35,950 bases of DNA from Tepidamorphus sp. GTDB lineage: Bacteria > Pseudomonadota > Alphaproteobacteria > Rhizobiales > Tepidamorphaceae. The stretch covers positions 1 to 35,950 of the forward strand of contig JANQKY010000101.1 of NCBI GenBank assembly GCA_028280885.1. Direction: 5' to 3'. Under the pieces are notes generated by a model that ran no database searches, was not told the DNA's origin, and saw only the letters and a program-made list of their open reading frames with translations. Position numbers and translations under genes: made by a program. Below, one piece after another: positions 24,204 through 31,527 of this stretch (the stretch's first letter is position 1; each line of letters opens with the position of its first letter).

Positions 24204-25043
24204 CTATCCGAACCGTCCGGTGACGTAGTTCCGGCACAAGTCCGTCTGCGGATTCAGCAGAACGTCCTGCGTGTCACCCGCTTCGACCAGCCGTCCGAGA
24301 TGGAAGAAGGCGGCGCGCTGCGAGATGCGCGCGGCCTGCTGCATGTTGTGGGTGATGATGACGATGCAGTAGCGCTTTCGCAGCGTCTCGATCAGTTCCT
24401 CAAGATGCATGGTCGCGATCGGATCGAGCGCGGAGGCCGGCTCGTCCATCAGCAGGACCTCCGGATCGTCGGAAATGGCGCGCGCGACGCACAGCCGCTG
24501 CTGCTGGCCGCCGGACAGCGCCGTGCCCGGCTCGTTCAGGCGATCCTTGACCTCGTCCCACAGGCCGGTGCGCTCAAGCACGTCGCGCACCAGCGCGTCT
24601 TCCTCGGCCCGGGTGCGCACGACGCCGTGCAGCCGGGCGCCATAGACGACGTTGTAAAAGACCGACCGGGGAAACGGGTTCGGCTTCTGCGCAACCCAGC
24701 CGAACCGCCGGCGGATCTGCGGCGGATCGACGTCGGGATCGTTGATATCGGCCCCGTCGAGCAGAATGCGGCCGGTCATCCGGGCGCCGGCGACGATGTC
24801 GTTGGTCCGGTTCAGGCAGCGCAAAAGCGTGGTCTTGCCGCATCCCGACGGGCCGATCAGCGCGGTCACCTCCCGGTCGAAAATATCCAGCGAGACGTTT
24901 TCCAGCGCCTGCTTGCGGTCATACCAGAAATTGACGCCCTCGACCCTGAGCTTGGCGGGATGCGCCGCGTCATGCCGGGCGTCCTCGCCGACATGCAGGT
25001 CGTAGTCGATCAGGGTCTCGGCGTGCTTGGTATCGTCGGTCAT
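24204..25043 (-). CDS. pstB: PstB-type phosphate ABC transporter ATP-binding protein (orphan)
   Basis: ATPase that normally drives the PstCA permease to import phosphate and takes part in Pho signalling. From the ATG at 25043 the product has 279 residues: a non-conserved leader of about 30, Walker A GPSGCGKT at 64-71, the Q-loop region GWVAQKPNPFPRSVFYNVVYG, the signature LSGGQQQRLCVARAI, Walker B VLLMDEPASALDP, and ITHNMQQAARISQRAAFFHLG typical of PstB. An ATG at 25079 is also possible. No pstS, pstC, pstA or phoU lies in the window, so it is either a second copy or a detached one. It is on the same strand as the chemoreceptor gene, 147 bp downstream of it. Confidence 0.9.
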   Translation of the reverse strand: MTDDTKHAETLIDYDLHVGEDARHDAAHPAKLRVEGVNFWYDRKQALENVSLDIFDREVTALIGPSGCGKTTLLRCLNRTNDIVAGARMTGRILLDGADINDPDVDPPQIRRRFGWVAQKPNPFPRSVFYNVVYGARLHGVVRTRAEEDALVRDVLERTGLWDEVKDRLNEPGTALSGGQQQRLCVARAISDDPEVLLMDEPASALDPIATMHLEELIETLRKRYCIVIITHNMQQAARISQRAAFFHLGRLVEAGDTQDVLLNPQTDLCRNYVTGRFG

Positions 25044-25117
25044 GCTGGCGGGTGCGCTCCGGTTGGACGGGCACCGCATTCAGCCGATCAATTGCAACAG
25101 GGATATGAAGGTATCGC

Positions 25118-25185
25118 CGCCGTTCCGGGCAGGCCTTCCGGGCCGGCCCCGAAGGCCTGCCCCGAAGGCCTTGCCCGGAACGGCG
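25118..25185 (-). terminator. Long hairpin between the chemoreceptor gene and pstB
   Basis: CGCCGTTCCGGGC (25118-25130) pairs perfectly with GCCCGGAACGGCG (25173-25185), and the stem continues through GGCC/GGCC blocks after a one-base bulge. An alternative inner palindrome exists (CAGGCCTTC with GAAGGCCTG). It starts 5 nt after the chemoreceptor stop codon. No T-run follows, so it may act as a Rho-type boundary, a message stabiliser, or a repeat element. Confidence 0.5.
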
Positions 25186-25190
25186 ACCCG

Positions 25191-27335
25191 TCAGGCCGCC
25201 TTGATGTGCGCGACGAAGGACTGCACCTGGCCGGAGAGCTGGCCCGCGAAGTCCGAAAGCTCGGCGGCCGCCTTCAGCACCTTCGCCGCGCTGCCGCCGG
25301 CTTCCCGGGCGGACTGGCTGACGTCGGAGACGCTGTCCGACACCTGCTGCGTGCCGGTCGCGGCCCCCTGCGCGCTGGCGCCGATATTCTTGGCCGCGAC
25401 ATTCTGCTCCTCCACCGCGGAGGCGATCGTCGTCGAGACTTCCGCCATGGCAGCGATTTTCTCGTTGATCACGTCGATCGACGAAACGGTGCTGCCGGTC
25501 TGGTCCTGGATGGCCTGGATCTGGCCGCCGATCTGGTCGGTCGCCTTGGCGGTCTGCGTGGCGAGTTCCTTGACCTCGGCGGCGACGACGGCGAAGCCCT
25601 TGCCGACTTCGCCCGCCCGGGCCGCTTCGATCGTGGCATTCAGCGCAAGCAGGTTCGTCTGTTCGGCGATCTTGGTGATCAGACCCACCACCTCGCCGAT
25701 CGACTGGGTGCGATCGGCGAGATTCTTGACCTGCGCGCCGCTTTCGTGGGCGGCTCCGGTCGCTTCACGCGCCATGGTCGACTGCGACTGAACCCGCTGG
25801 CTGATCTCGGCGATTGACGCGCTCAGCTGTTCCGACGCCGCGGCGACCGACTCCACGTTGGTCGACGCCTGCTCGGAGGAGGCGGCGGCCGTCGTGGCCT
25901 GTTCGGACGTGACTTCCGCAATCGACGACATCGACCGCGCGGTGTTCTGCATCTCGTCGGCCGCCTGGAGGACCCGTTCAACGATCTGGCCGACGCCGAC
26001 TTCGAAGCTCTGGGCCAGATTCTGCATCGACTCGCGCTTCTCCTCGGCAGCCCGCCGCGTGCTTTCCTCGCGATCCGCGCGCAGGGATTCGGCCTCGATG
26101 GCATTGTCCTTGAACACCTGGAGCGCGGCCGCCATCTGACCCAGTTCGTCGCCGGTCGCCTCGGGCACGATCAGATCGGTTTCCCCCCTCGACAGCTTGC
26201 GCGTCGCCTCGATCAGCAGCCCGAGCCGCCGCAGGATATAGCGATGGACGTAGAGCAATCCGATGGCAAGCGAGATGACGAAGGCGGCAATGGTCAGGCC
26301 GACCATCACGAACAGCCCGATCGTCGCCATCCGGTTCGTCGCCGCAAGCGAAGCCTCGATCTGGCCTTCGGACGAGGCGACGAAGGCCGACACCTGCTGC
26401 TTCAGGGCCTCCGCGGCGGCGGATTCCCGTCTGGACTGTTCAAGCCGCGACTGGGTGTTCTCGAAGTACCGGACCTCGATCTGATAAAGACCGTCGGGAT
26501 TGTCGCGCGACACGAGGGCGGCTATGACATCCAGCGCCGCCGTGGCCTGCTCGGCCCGGTGCGGATCGGAGATGGCCTCGATGTTGCGCGCCAGCTTGGT
26601 CAGCTGATCCTCCATCGCGACCTGCGCCTCGTCAATCTGCTCGATTTCGGTCGCCAAGGCCATGTCGTTGATAATATTCGGCAAAAACAGGCTATTGACC
26701 TTGAGGTTGGTCATTTGCTCCGAATAATACAGATCGAGGTCGATGATGTTGTCCAGCGCGTCATAGGCCGCATCGACCATCGAGGGGTCATCGATCAGGT
26801 TGTACAGATTTGAAACGGAGTTGCTGACGTTGCCCCGGGCGTTCGACATCAGGGCATCGGTCAGGTCGATCAACTTCTTGCTCTGGGCCGCGATGTCGCC
26901 GAGCACGACGTTTCGGGCATTCTCCAGCAGGACCCGTTCAACGGACATGTCGACATAGGTATTGAGCGTCGACGTCAAGGACCCGATGCTCCGCTCGATG
27001 TCGGCGAACTCGGTCGGATCATCGCTGAGGCTCCTCAGAACCGTGAGTTCCTGACCGATCTTCCCGTTGATGTCGTCGAGCTCGGTCCGCACCTGACCGA
27101 CGGTCGCCTGATCGTCGGCGACGTTCAGGGCGGCCTGCAACCGCGCGAGATCGGAGGTGACCGCATAGAGATTGCGGGCGGACATTGCGGAGGGGACGAC
27201 GCGGCTGTTGAGCTGGTCCTGCGCGCCCATGGTCAGCTGCTGGGTTGCGATACCCGTCGCGGCGATGATGATCGTCAATCCGGTAATGCCGGCGAAGGCG
27301 GCAATCAGTCCGGTCCTAACTGAGATGCGCTTCAC
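25191..27335 (-). CDS. Methyl-accepting chemotaxis protein with a TorS-like periplasmic sensor domain
   Basis: Inner-membrane chemoreceptor that should control CheA. The start chosen is the GTG at 27335, with GGGGGG just upstream; a TTG at 27347 is the only earlier option. The 714-residue protein has a membrane segment at 9-31, a long all-helical periplasmic domain (32-336), a second membrane segment (337-363), a HAMP domain (about 360-412), and a signalling domain with the hairpin tip QTNLLALNATIEAARAGE. The periplasmic part resembles the sensor domain of E. coli TorS as I remember it, for example DNIIDLDLYYSEQMTNL (195-211) against DRLIDIDLEYVNQMNEL. TorS reads ligand through the binding protein TorT, and a TorT-like gene lies directly upstream. 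No C-terminal CheR-docking pentapeptide is visible. Confidence 0.93.
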   Translation of the reverse strand: MKRISVRTGLIAAFAGITGLTIIIAATGIATQQLTMGAQDQLNSRVVPSAMSARNLYAVTSDLARLQAALNVADDQATVGQVRTELDDINGKIGQELTVLRSLSDDPTEFADIERSIGSLTSTLNTYVDMSVERVLLENARNVVLGDIAAQSKKLIDLTDALMSNARGNVSNSVSNLYNLIDDPSMVDAAYDALDNIIDLDLYYSEQMTNLKVNSLFLPNIINDMALATEIEQIDEAQVAMEDQLTKLARNIEAISDPHRAEQATAALDVIAALVSRDNPDGLYQIEVRYFENTQSRLEQSRRESAAAEALKQQVSAFVASSEGQIEASLAATNRMATIGLFVMVGLTIAAFVISLAIGLLYVHRYILRRLGLLIEATRKLSRGETDLIVPEATGDELGQMAAALQVFKDNAIEAESLRADREESTRRAAEEKRESMQNLAQSFEVGVGQIVERVLQAADEMQNTARSMSSIAEVTSEQATTAAASSEQASTNVESVAAASEQLSASIAEISQRVQSQSTMAREATGAAHESGAQVKNLADRTQSIGEVVGLITKIAEQTNLLALNATIEAARAGEVGKGFAVVAAEVKELATQTAKATDQIGGQIQAIQDQTGSTVSSIDVINEKIAAMAEVSTTIASAVEEQNVAAKNIGASAQGAATGTQQVSDSVSDVSQSAREAGGSAAKVLKAAAELSDFAGQLSGQVQSFVAHIKAA

Positions 27336-27377
27336 ATTCCCCCCCAATTTATCACGTGGCAGTCAAAGTCGGCAGTT

Positions 27378-27417
27378 CGCGTGGCGGTCGGGCCCGAAAC
27401 GGCCGGACCGCCACGCG
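27378..27417 (-). promoter_or_regulatory. 17-bp hairpin between the torT-like and chemoreceptor genes
   Basis: Arms 27378-27394 and 27401-27417 pair over 17 positions with one G-G mismatch, around a CGAAAC loop. It lies 17 nt after the torT-like stop and about 43 nt before the chemoreceptor start. Without a T-run it is more likely to protect the upstream message from 3' decay or partly block read-through, giving more binding protein than receptor. Confidence 0.55.
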
Positions 27418-27434
27418 ATGCGTTTTATGGGCAA

Positions 27435-28505
27435 TCAGCTGCTGGGCTTGACCTCGAACGTCGGCTGGAAGTCACCCGGGGCGAGCGATTCGTCGATCGG
27501 GAAGGTCGCGACATTGTCGGCGTCGACGTTGAAGATGATCGGACCGACATGATCGGCGATAACCTTGTCCTCGAGGAACCGCACCGCCTGGTCGACGGAC
27601 AGCACGCCCTGCAGCGCGGCGCTGTCGGTCGGCGCGCTGGCGATGATGCCGCGCTTCACGCCGCGCAGCATCGCCGGCGTGAAATAGTCGGCGACCAGCT
27701 TGACCTCGTCCTGCAGCTTGCGCTGGCGCAGGATCGACATGGCGACCTCGATCGCGACCGCGTTGCCGGCGATGTAATCGACATCGGGGAACTCATCCAG
27801 GACATCCTGGACGAGATTTGCCTGATGGTCCTTGCCGGTATCGCCGTACTTGACGGCCACGATGTCGACGGCGGCGCCATCGATAGCCTCTCTGAAGCCC
27901 GTGTCGGTGAACTGAACCCAGCCGGCCGATTCCGGTCCCGGCAGCCACGCGACCTTGACGGCCTGCGAGCCGGAGGGATGGTTCTCCTTGAAGAAGCGGC
28001 CCGCTGCCCGGCCCATGTCGACCCAGTTCACGGCGGCCATTCCCGACACGCCCTCGGCCTGGATCTGGTTGACGGTCGCGAAGACGGGAGCCGAACCGGC
28101 GGCCGCGACGACGGCCGGCGTCATCTTGTCGTAGGAAACCGTGCCCAGCAATATGGCGTCATACCCCCCGTCGGCACACGCTTTGACCTGGGCGATCTGC
28201 TCGTCGAGATTGGGATAGCCGCCGGACTCGTAGAGCGTCAGCGAGACGCCGAGGTCTTCGGCATGCTTGACGACACCATAGTTGGTCGCAACCCAGTACG
28301 GATCCTTCAGATGCGGGAAAATCACGCAAAGGTTCCAGTCTTTCGACGCCTTGTCGAGCGCGGTGTATTCGATCGTTGACGGCGCGTTGCTGAAATCGTA
28401 CGGCGGTTCCCACGTGTTGAGCGTCCATGTCTGATCGGCAAAGGCCGAAGTTGACAACGCCATGCAGATGATTGATGTAGAAGCTAAGATTTTCATGTTC
28501 CGCAT
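27435..28505 (-). CDS. torT: TorT-family periplasmic binding protein
   Basis: TorT is the periplasmic protein that binds trimethylamine N-oxide (TMAO) and docks on the sensor TorS. This 356-residue protein has a signal peptide (cleavage likely after A23) and a type I binding-protein fold. It shares family blocks with E. coli TorT (recalled): LCVIFPHLKDPYWVATNYG at 59-77, LYESGGYPNLDEQ near 91-103, LPGPESAGW at 188-196, and LAPGDFQPTF at the C-terminus. Y70, W71, W161 and Y274 fall where the aromatic TMAO cage of E. coli TorT lies. Starts at 28505 or 28496 are both possible. It is the first gene of a pair with the chemoreceptor. The ligand could be TMAO or a related methylamine; that part is inference. 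Confidence 0.88.
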   Translation of the reverse strand: MRNMKILASTSIICMALSTSAFADQTWTLNTWEPPYDFSNAPSTIEYTALDKASKDWNLCVIFPHLKDPYWVATNYGVVKHAEDLGVSLTLYESGGYPNLDEQIAQVKACADGGYDAILLGTVSYDKMTPAVVAAAGSAPVFATVNQIQAEGVSGMAAVNWVDMGRAAGRFFKENHPSGSQAVKVAWLPGPESAGWVQFTDTGFREAIDGAAVDIVAVKYGDTGKDHQANLVQDVLDEFPDVDYIAGNAVAIEVAMSILRQRKLQDEVKLVADYFTPAMLRGVKRGIIASAPTDSAALQGVLSVDQAVRFLEDKVIADHVGPIIFNVDADNVATFPIDESLAPGDFQPTFEVKPSS

Positions 28506-28628
28506 CCCTATCCCGATGTTCTGAACAAACTGGTTCGCTGGAATTCGACCTGGCTTGCGTCGGCGGTATGGCTAGATACCCCGATGCAATTCCTCCCGGA
28601 CAAACCAGCCCCCCGGACGAACCAGACG

Positions 28629-28648
28629 ATGACAAAATTATTTGTCAT
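28629..28648. promoter_or_regulatory. Inverted repeat operator candidate upstream of the torT-like gene
   Basis: ATGACAAA, 4 bp, TTTGTCAT is a perfect 8+4+8 inverted repeat in an AT-rich stretch of otherwise GC-rich DNA, about 125 bp upstream of the start. This is the size and symmetry of a dimeric regulator site. I can assign no regulator; none is encoded beside it. Confidence 0.6.
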
Positions 28649-28684
28649 GCGAAATTGTTTGCCACATAGGCATAAAAGAAACGT

Positions 28685-28709
28685 AAATCGAAGTGGCTTA
28701 GTTCGATTT
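28685..28709. promoter_or_regulatory. Second inverted repeat upstream of the torT-like gene
   Basis: AAATCGAA, 9 bp, TTCGATTT is a perfect 8+9+8 inverted repeat, 36 bp further upstream than the first and different in sequence. It may bind another regulator. The rest of the 28506-28929 gap contains the AT-rich promoter region and the terminator of the next gene, but no gene I can support. Confidence 0.5.
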
Positions 28710-28842
28710 CGATGCAATCTGACCGGAAAGTGCGGGCCTGAAAATGCCGGCCCGAGAGTACGGATCGGAGCGGGCGGGCGCGCAACGGACAGGGGCCCTC
28801 AGCCCGACTGCGGCGGGCCTTTGAACGCGGGCCTGTGACCAC

Positions 28843-28875
28843 GGGAAAACGCCAGCGCGCCGGAAGCCGGCGCGC
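28843..28875 (-). terminator. Intrinsic terminator of the lytic transglycosylase gene
   Basis: GCGCGCCGG and CCGGCGCGC form a perfect 9-bp stem (28855-28875) with a 3-nt loop; on the minus strand it is followed by TGGCGTTTTCCC. It lies 55 nt beyond the stop codon at 28930. Confidence 0.65.
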
Positions 28876-28929
28876 CGAGAATGTGTCTGCAGATCGGAAT
28901 TATCTGAAGCGCGTCAGCGGCCTGACCGG

Positions 28930-29679
28930 CTATCCCGCCATGTGGCGCTTCACCTTGGCGCAATAGGCCACGGCCGCCTTCGACATGCGGGTGGCGTAGT
29001 GGCCGCCCTGATAGCGCATGATCGTGCCGCAGGTGTCGCCGCCGGCGCGCTCATAGGCGCCGGCCAGATACTTCATGCCCCAGCGCAGATTGGTGTCGGG
29101 GTCGTAGAGCGCGGCGGTCGAACCGCTGAAGCCCATGCCGCGCGCGGTGCGCGGCTTGATCTGCATGAGGCCGACCTCGCCCGCCCGGCCGCGGGCCTTG
29201 GCGTTGTAGTTCGATTCAATCCGCACGACGGCCATGGCAAGCGCCACCGGAACGCCGTTGGCGCGGGCGTGCCGGGCGATCGCGTCGGCATAGGGCTTCG
29301 TGCTGGCCGGCGCCTTGGGTGCCGCCGAGGATGGCGAGCGGCCCGCGCCGCCCGTACCGGTGGATCGATCCGCCGGCATCAGCGCATCGTCATCGCCGCG
29401 CCCGATCCGGGCCGGCTGGGACGATCCGGACCTGGGCACGACGATATTGCGCGTCGCGGCCGCACCGGTGAAGCCGAAGCCGCGCGTTGCGGACGTCCCG
29501 GTCTTCGCGGATGAGCCGCTCTTTGCGGCCGGGCGGGCGATCGAGCGCTCGGAGGGATCGAGCGCCTCGGCGCTTGCCGGTCCGGTCGCCGCCGAAACGG
29601 CAAGGACGAAACCGAGGCCGGCGAATAGGGTGATTTTCCGCGCGGTCATTCGAGGCGCCGCGCCATTGACAGTCATCAT
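28930..29679 (-). CDS. Soluble lytic transglycosylase (SLT domain) with signal peptide
   Basis: Periplasmic enzyme that cuts the MurNAc-GlcNAc bond of peptidoglycan, leaving 1,6-anhydro ends. The 249-residue product has a signal peptide (likely cleaved in ASA-EAL near 37), a low-complexity Ser/Ala/Gly-rich linker (about 40-125), and a compact C-terminal SLT domain. The catalytic glutamate is E155 in VRIESNYNA, followed by GEVGLMQIKPRTA (168-180), NLRWGMKYL (197-205), and YQGG (223-226). Two adjacent ATG codons, 29679 and 29676, could start it. The unusually short domain and linker resemble host-interaction or secretion-associated transglycosylases, but no secretion system is near. Confidence 0.9.
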   Translation of the reverse strand: MMTVNGAAPRMTARKITLFAGLGFVLAVSAATGPASAEALDPSERSIARPAAKSGSSAKTGTSATRGFGFTGAAATRNIVVPRSGSSQPARIGRGDDDALMPADRSTGTGGAGRSPSSAAPKAPASTKPYADAIARHARANGVPVALAMAVVRIESNYNAKARGRAGEVGLMQIKPRTARGMGFSGSTAALYDPDTNLRWGMKYLAGAYERAGGDTCGTIMRYQGGHYATRMSKAAVAYCAKVKRHMAG

Positions 29680-29826
29680 TCGATTTAACCCCGCATAGGA
29701 TGCATTGGCGCCAAGCCGCTAAGCCGGGATTGCGGCAAGACCTCGCGCCAATTGCGGCAGGATCGGGGAGATTTCGCGGAATGGCGGCCGAAACCGCCGG
29801 ATAATCACGAAAACAAGCTGTTCGTT

Positions 29827-30552
29827 TCAGGGCTGTAACAGGCGTGCCAGGGTCGCCCGCGTCGAAACATCGGCGATACCGTCGACGCGCGCGGGGCGGA
29901 AATGCCGTTGAAACGCCTGAACGACGCATCGCGTCGCTCCGTCATAGGCGCCCCCCTCGCCGATCGGATAGCCGTAGGAGGCGAGGTCACGGCGCAGCGC
30001 GGCAACCGCCTCACCGGTATCGCCCGGTCCCAGGCTGTCGCCCGCGACGATCGGTTCAGGCTGAACCCAATGGCCGATCCCGGCCCGGTGCAGCCGGTCC
30101 CACGGGAACAGTTCGCCCGGATCCTCCTTGCGGTCCGGCGCGACATCGGAATGGGCAAGCACGCGCTCGCGCGGGATCGGATGGCGCGACAGGATCTCGC
30201 GGCTGAGCGCGATCACGGCATCGATCTGCGGCTCGGGAAAGGCGCGATAGCCGAATTCATGCCCCGGATTGACGATCTCGATTCCGACCGACCGGGAATT
30301 GATATCGGTCTCGCCGGCCCAGGCCGCGCGGCCGGCATGCCAGGCCCGCCTGCCCTCCTCGACGAGCCAGGTCACCTGCCCGCCCTCGTCGACGAACCAG
30401 TGGCAGCTCACCTGCGCTTGCGGATCGCACAGCCGTTTCAGGGCGTCTTCCGGGCTGCGCATGCCGGTATAGTGCATGAGCAGGATATCGGTCGCACCGG
30501 GCCCGCGGGCGTTGTGGTTCGGGCTTTCGCGGATATCGTGGGAAACCGCCAT
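29827..30552 (-). CDS. N-acetylmuramoyl-L-alanine amidase (AmpD/AmiD type) with peptidoglycan-binding domain
   Basis: Zinc amidase that cleaves the bond between MurNAc and L-Ala. The 241-residue product has the amidase_2 ligands H27 (LLMHYTG), H134 (VLAHSDVAP) and D144 (KEDPG), and the acidic residue E92 (VGIEIVN). A C-terminal PG_binding_1 domain follows (about 175-238). No signal peptide is visible, which favours a cytoplasmic AmpD-like role on anhydro-muropeptides, although the wall-binding domain suggests a surface role as in AmiD. Anhydro ends are the product of the transglycosylase encoded next door. It starts 12 bp after the EamA transporter gene. Confidence 0.92.
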   Translation of the reverse strand: MAVSHDIRESPNHNARGPGATDILLMHYTGMRSPEDALKRLCDPQAQVSCHWFVDEGGQVTWLVEEGRRAWHAGRAAWAGETDINSRSVGIEIVNPGHEFGYRAFPEPQIDAVIALSREILSRHPIPRERVLAHSDVAPDRKEDPGELFPWDRLHRAGIGHWVQPEPIVAGDSLGPGDTGEAVAALRRDLASYGYPIGEGGAYDGATRCVVQAFQRHFRPARVDGIADVSTRATLARLLQP

Positions 30553-30564
30553 CGGACCGCGCCC

Positions 30565-31527
30565 TCAGGTCTTTTCGGGTGGCGCGTGCTTCGGGCGGAT
30601 GCGGCTTTCCCGCAGCATGATGAACAGCACGCCGCTCAGCGTCATGGCGCCGCCGATGATCATCCGCACGGTGATCACGTCGCCCAGGAAGACGACCCCG
30701 CCGAGCGCGCCGAGGATCGGCGCGAGCAGCATGAAGGGCGCGGTGAGCCCCACTTCATGGCGCTGGATGATGTAGAAATAGCCGGCCTGCGCGAACAGGC
30801 CGGCACCCAGCGTGATGAAGGCGAGCCCCGCCCAGGCGGCGAGCGAGGCGTTCATGATGTCGTCGACGGGCGAGCCTTCCAGCGCGAAGGAGGCGGTGAA
30901 CAGGATCGGAAAGGACATCACCGCGACCCAGGCCTGCATCGAATAGACCGGAACGCCGCGGACCTGGCGCATCAGGATGGTGCCCACCGCCATCGACAGG
31001 CTGGCGAGCCCGACCAGCCCGAGCGCCAGCGAATATTGCAGGACGGACGGGTCGAAGCCGATCACGGCGACGCCGCCGAAGCAGATCCCCAGCGCCAGGA
31101 TGCGCCGGATCCCGACCGTCTCGTGCAGCACGATCGCCGACAGGACCGTGGCGAAGGGCGCGGTCAGCTGAATGACGATGGCGACCGGTGCCACGTCCTC
31201 GGCATAGAACAGGCCGAGATTCATGAAGCCGAAGAACAGCGCCCCGGTGCACATCGCAATCGCGAAGACCAGGCGCATCTGCCCGGGATGCCAGCGCAGG
31301 AACCGGACCAGCACGACCGCGACGATCAGGAAGCGCAGGGCCGACAGGAGCAGCGGCGAGATTTCCGAATAGACCGCCTTGGCGACGACGAAATTGCCGC
31401 CCCAGGCGATCTGCATGAACATCAGCAGGGCAAGATCGCTGAGCGTCAGGTGGTTCGGCTTGTCGGAGGCGTGCGCCGGTTCTCCCGCCGGTTCTCCCGC
31501 CGGCTCTCCCGCAGGCCGCGTGCTCAC
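30565..31527 (-). CDS. EamA/DMT family transporter
   Basis: Inner-membrane metabolite transporter of the drug/metabolite superfamily. The 320-residue product has two EamA repeats of five helices (about 25-155 and 168-305), with FMQIAWGGNFVVAKAVYSE typical of helix 1. The substrate is not predictable; members export amino acids or other metabolites. The start is a GTG at 31527 overlapping the djlA stop (GTGA). The cytoplasmic N-terminus contains three GEPA repeats from a 12-bp tandem repeat (31475-31510). It forms a tight operon with djlA before it and the amidase after it. Confidence 0.88.
   Translation of the reverse strand: MSTRPAGEPAGEPAGEPAHASDKPNHLTLSDLALLMFMQIAWGGNFVVAKAVYSEISPLLLSALRFLIVAVVLVRFLRWHPGQMRLVFAIAMCTGALFFGFMNLGLFYAEDVAPVAIVIQLTAPFATVLSAIVLHETVGIRRILALGICFGGVAVIGFDPSVLQYSLALGLVGLASLSMAVGTILMRQVRGVPVYSMQAWVAVMSFPILFTASFALEGSPVDDIMNASLAAWAGLAFITLGAGLFAQAGYFYIIQRHEVGLTAPFMLLAPILGALGGVVFLGDVITVRMIIGGAMTLSGVLFIMLRESRIRPKHAPPEKT
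31475..31510. repeat. 12-bp tandem repeat in the EamA transporter N-terminus
   Basis: Three consecutive 12-bp units (two identical GCCGGTTCTCCC and one GCCGGCTCTCCC) encode GEPA repeats. Unit length is a multiple of three, so copy-number change would alter the tail without shifting frame. Confidence 0.85.

Noticed and set aside
28645..28842. Short open frames in the gap upstream of the torT-like gene
   Set aside because: No ribosome site, unusual composition, and they overlap the inverted repeats and terminator that explain the region better.
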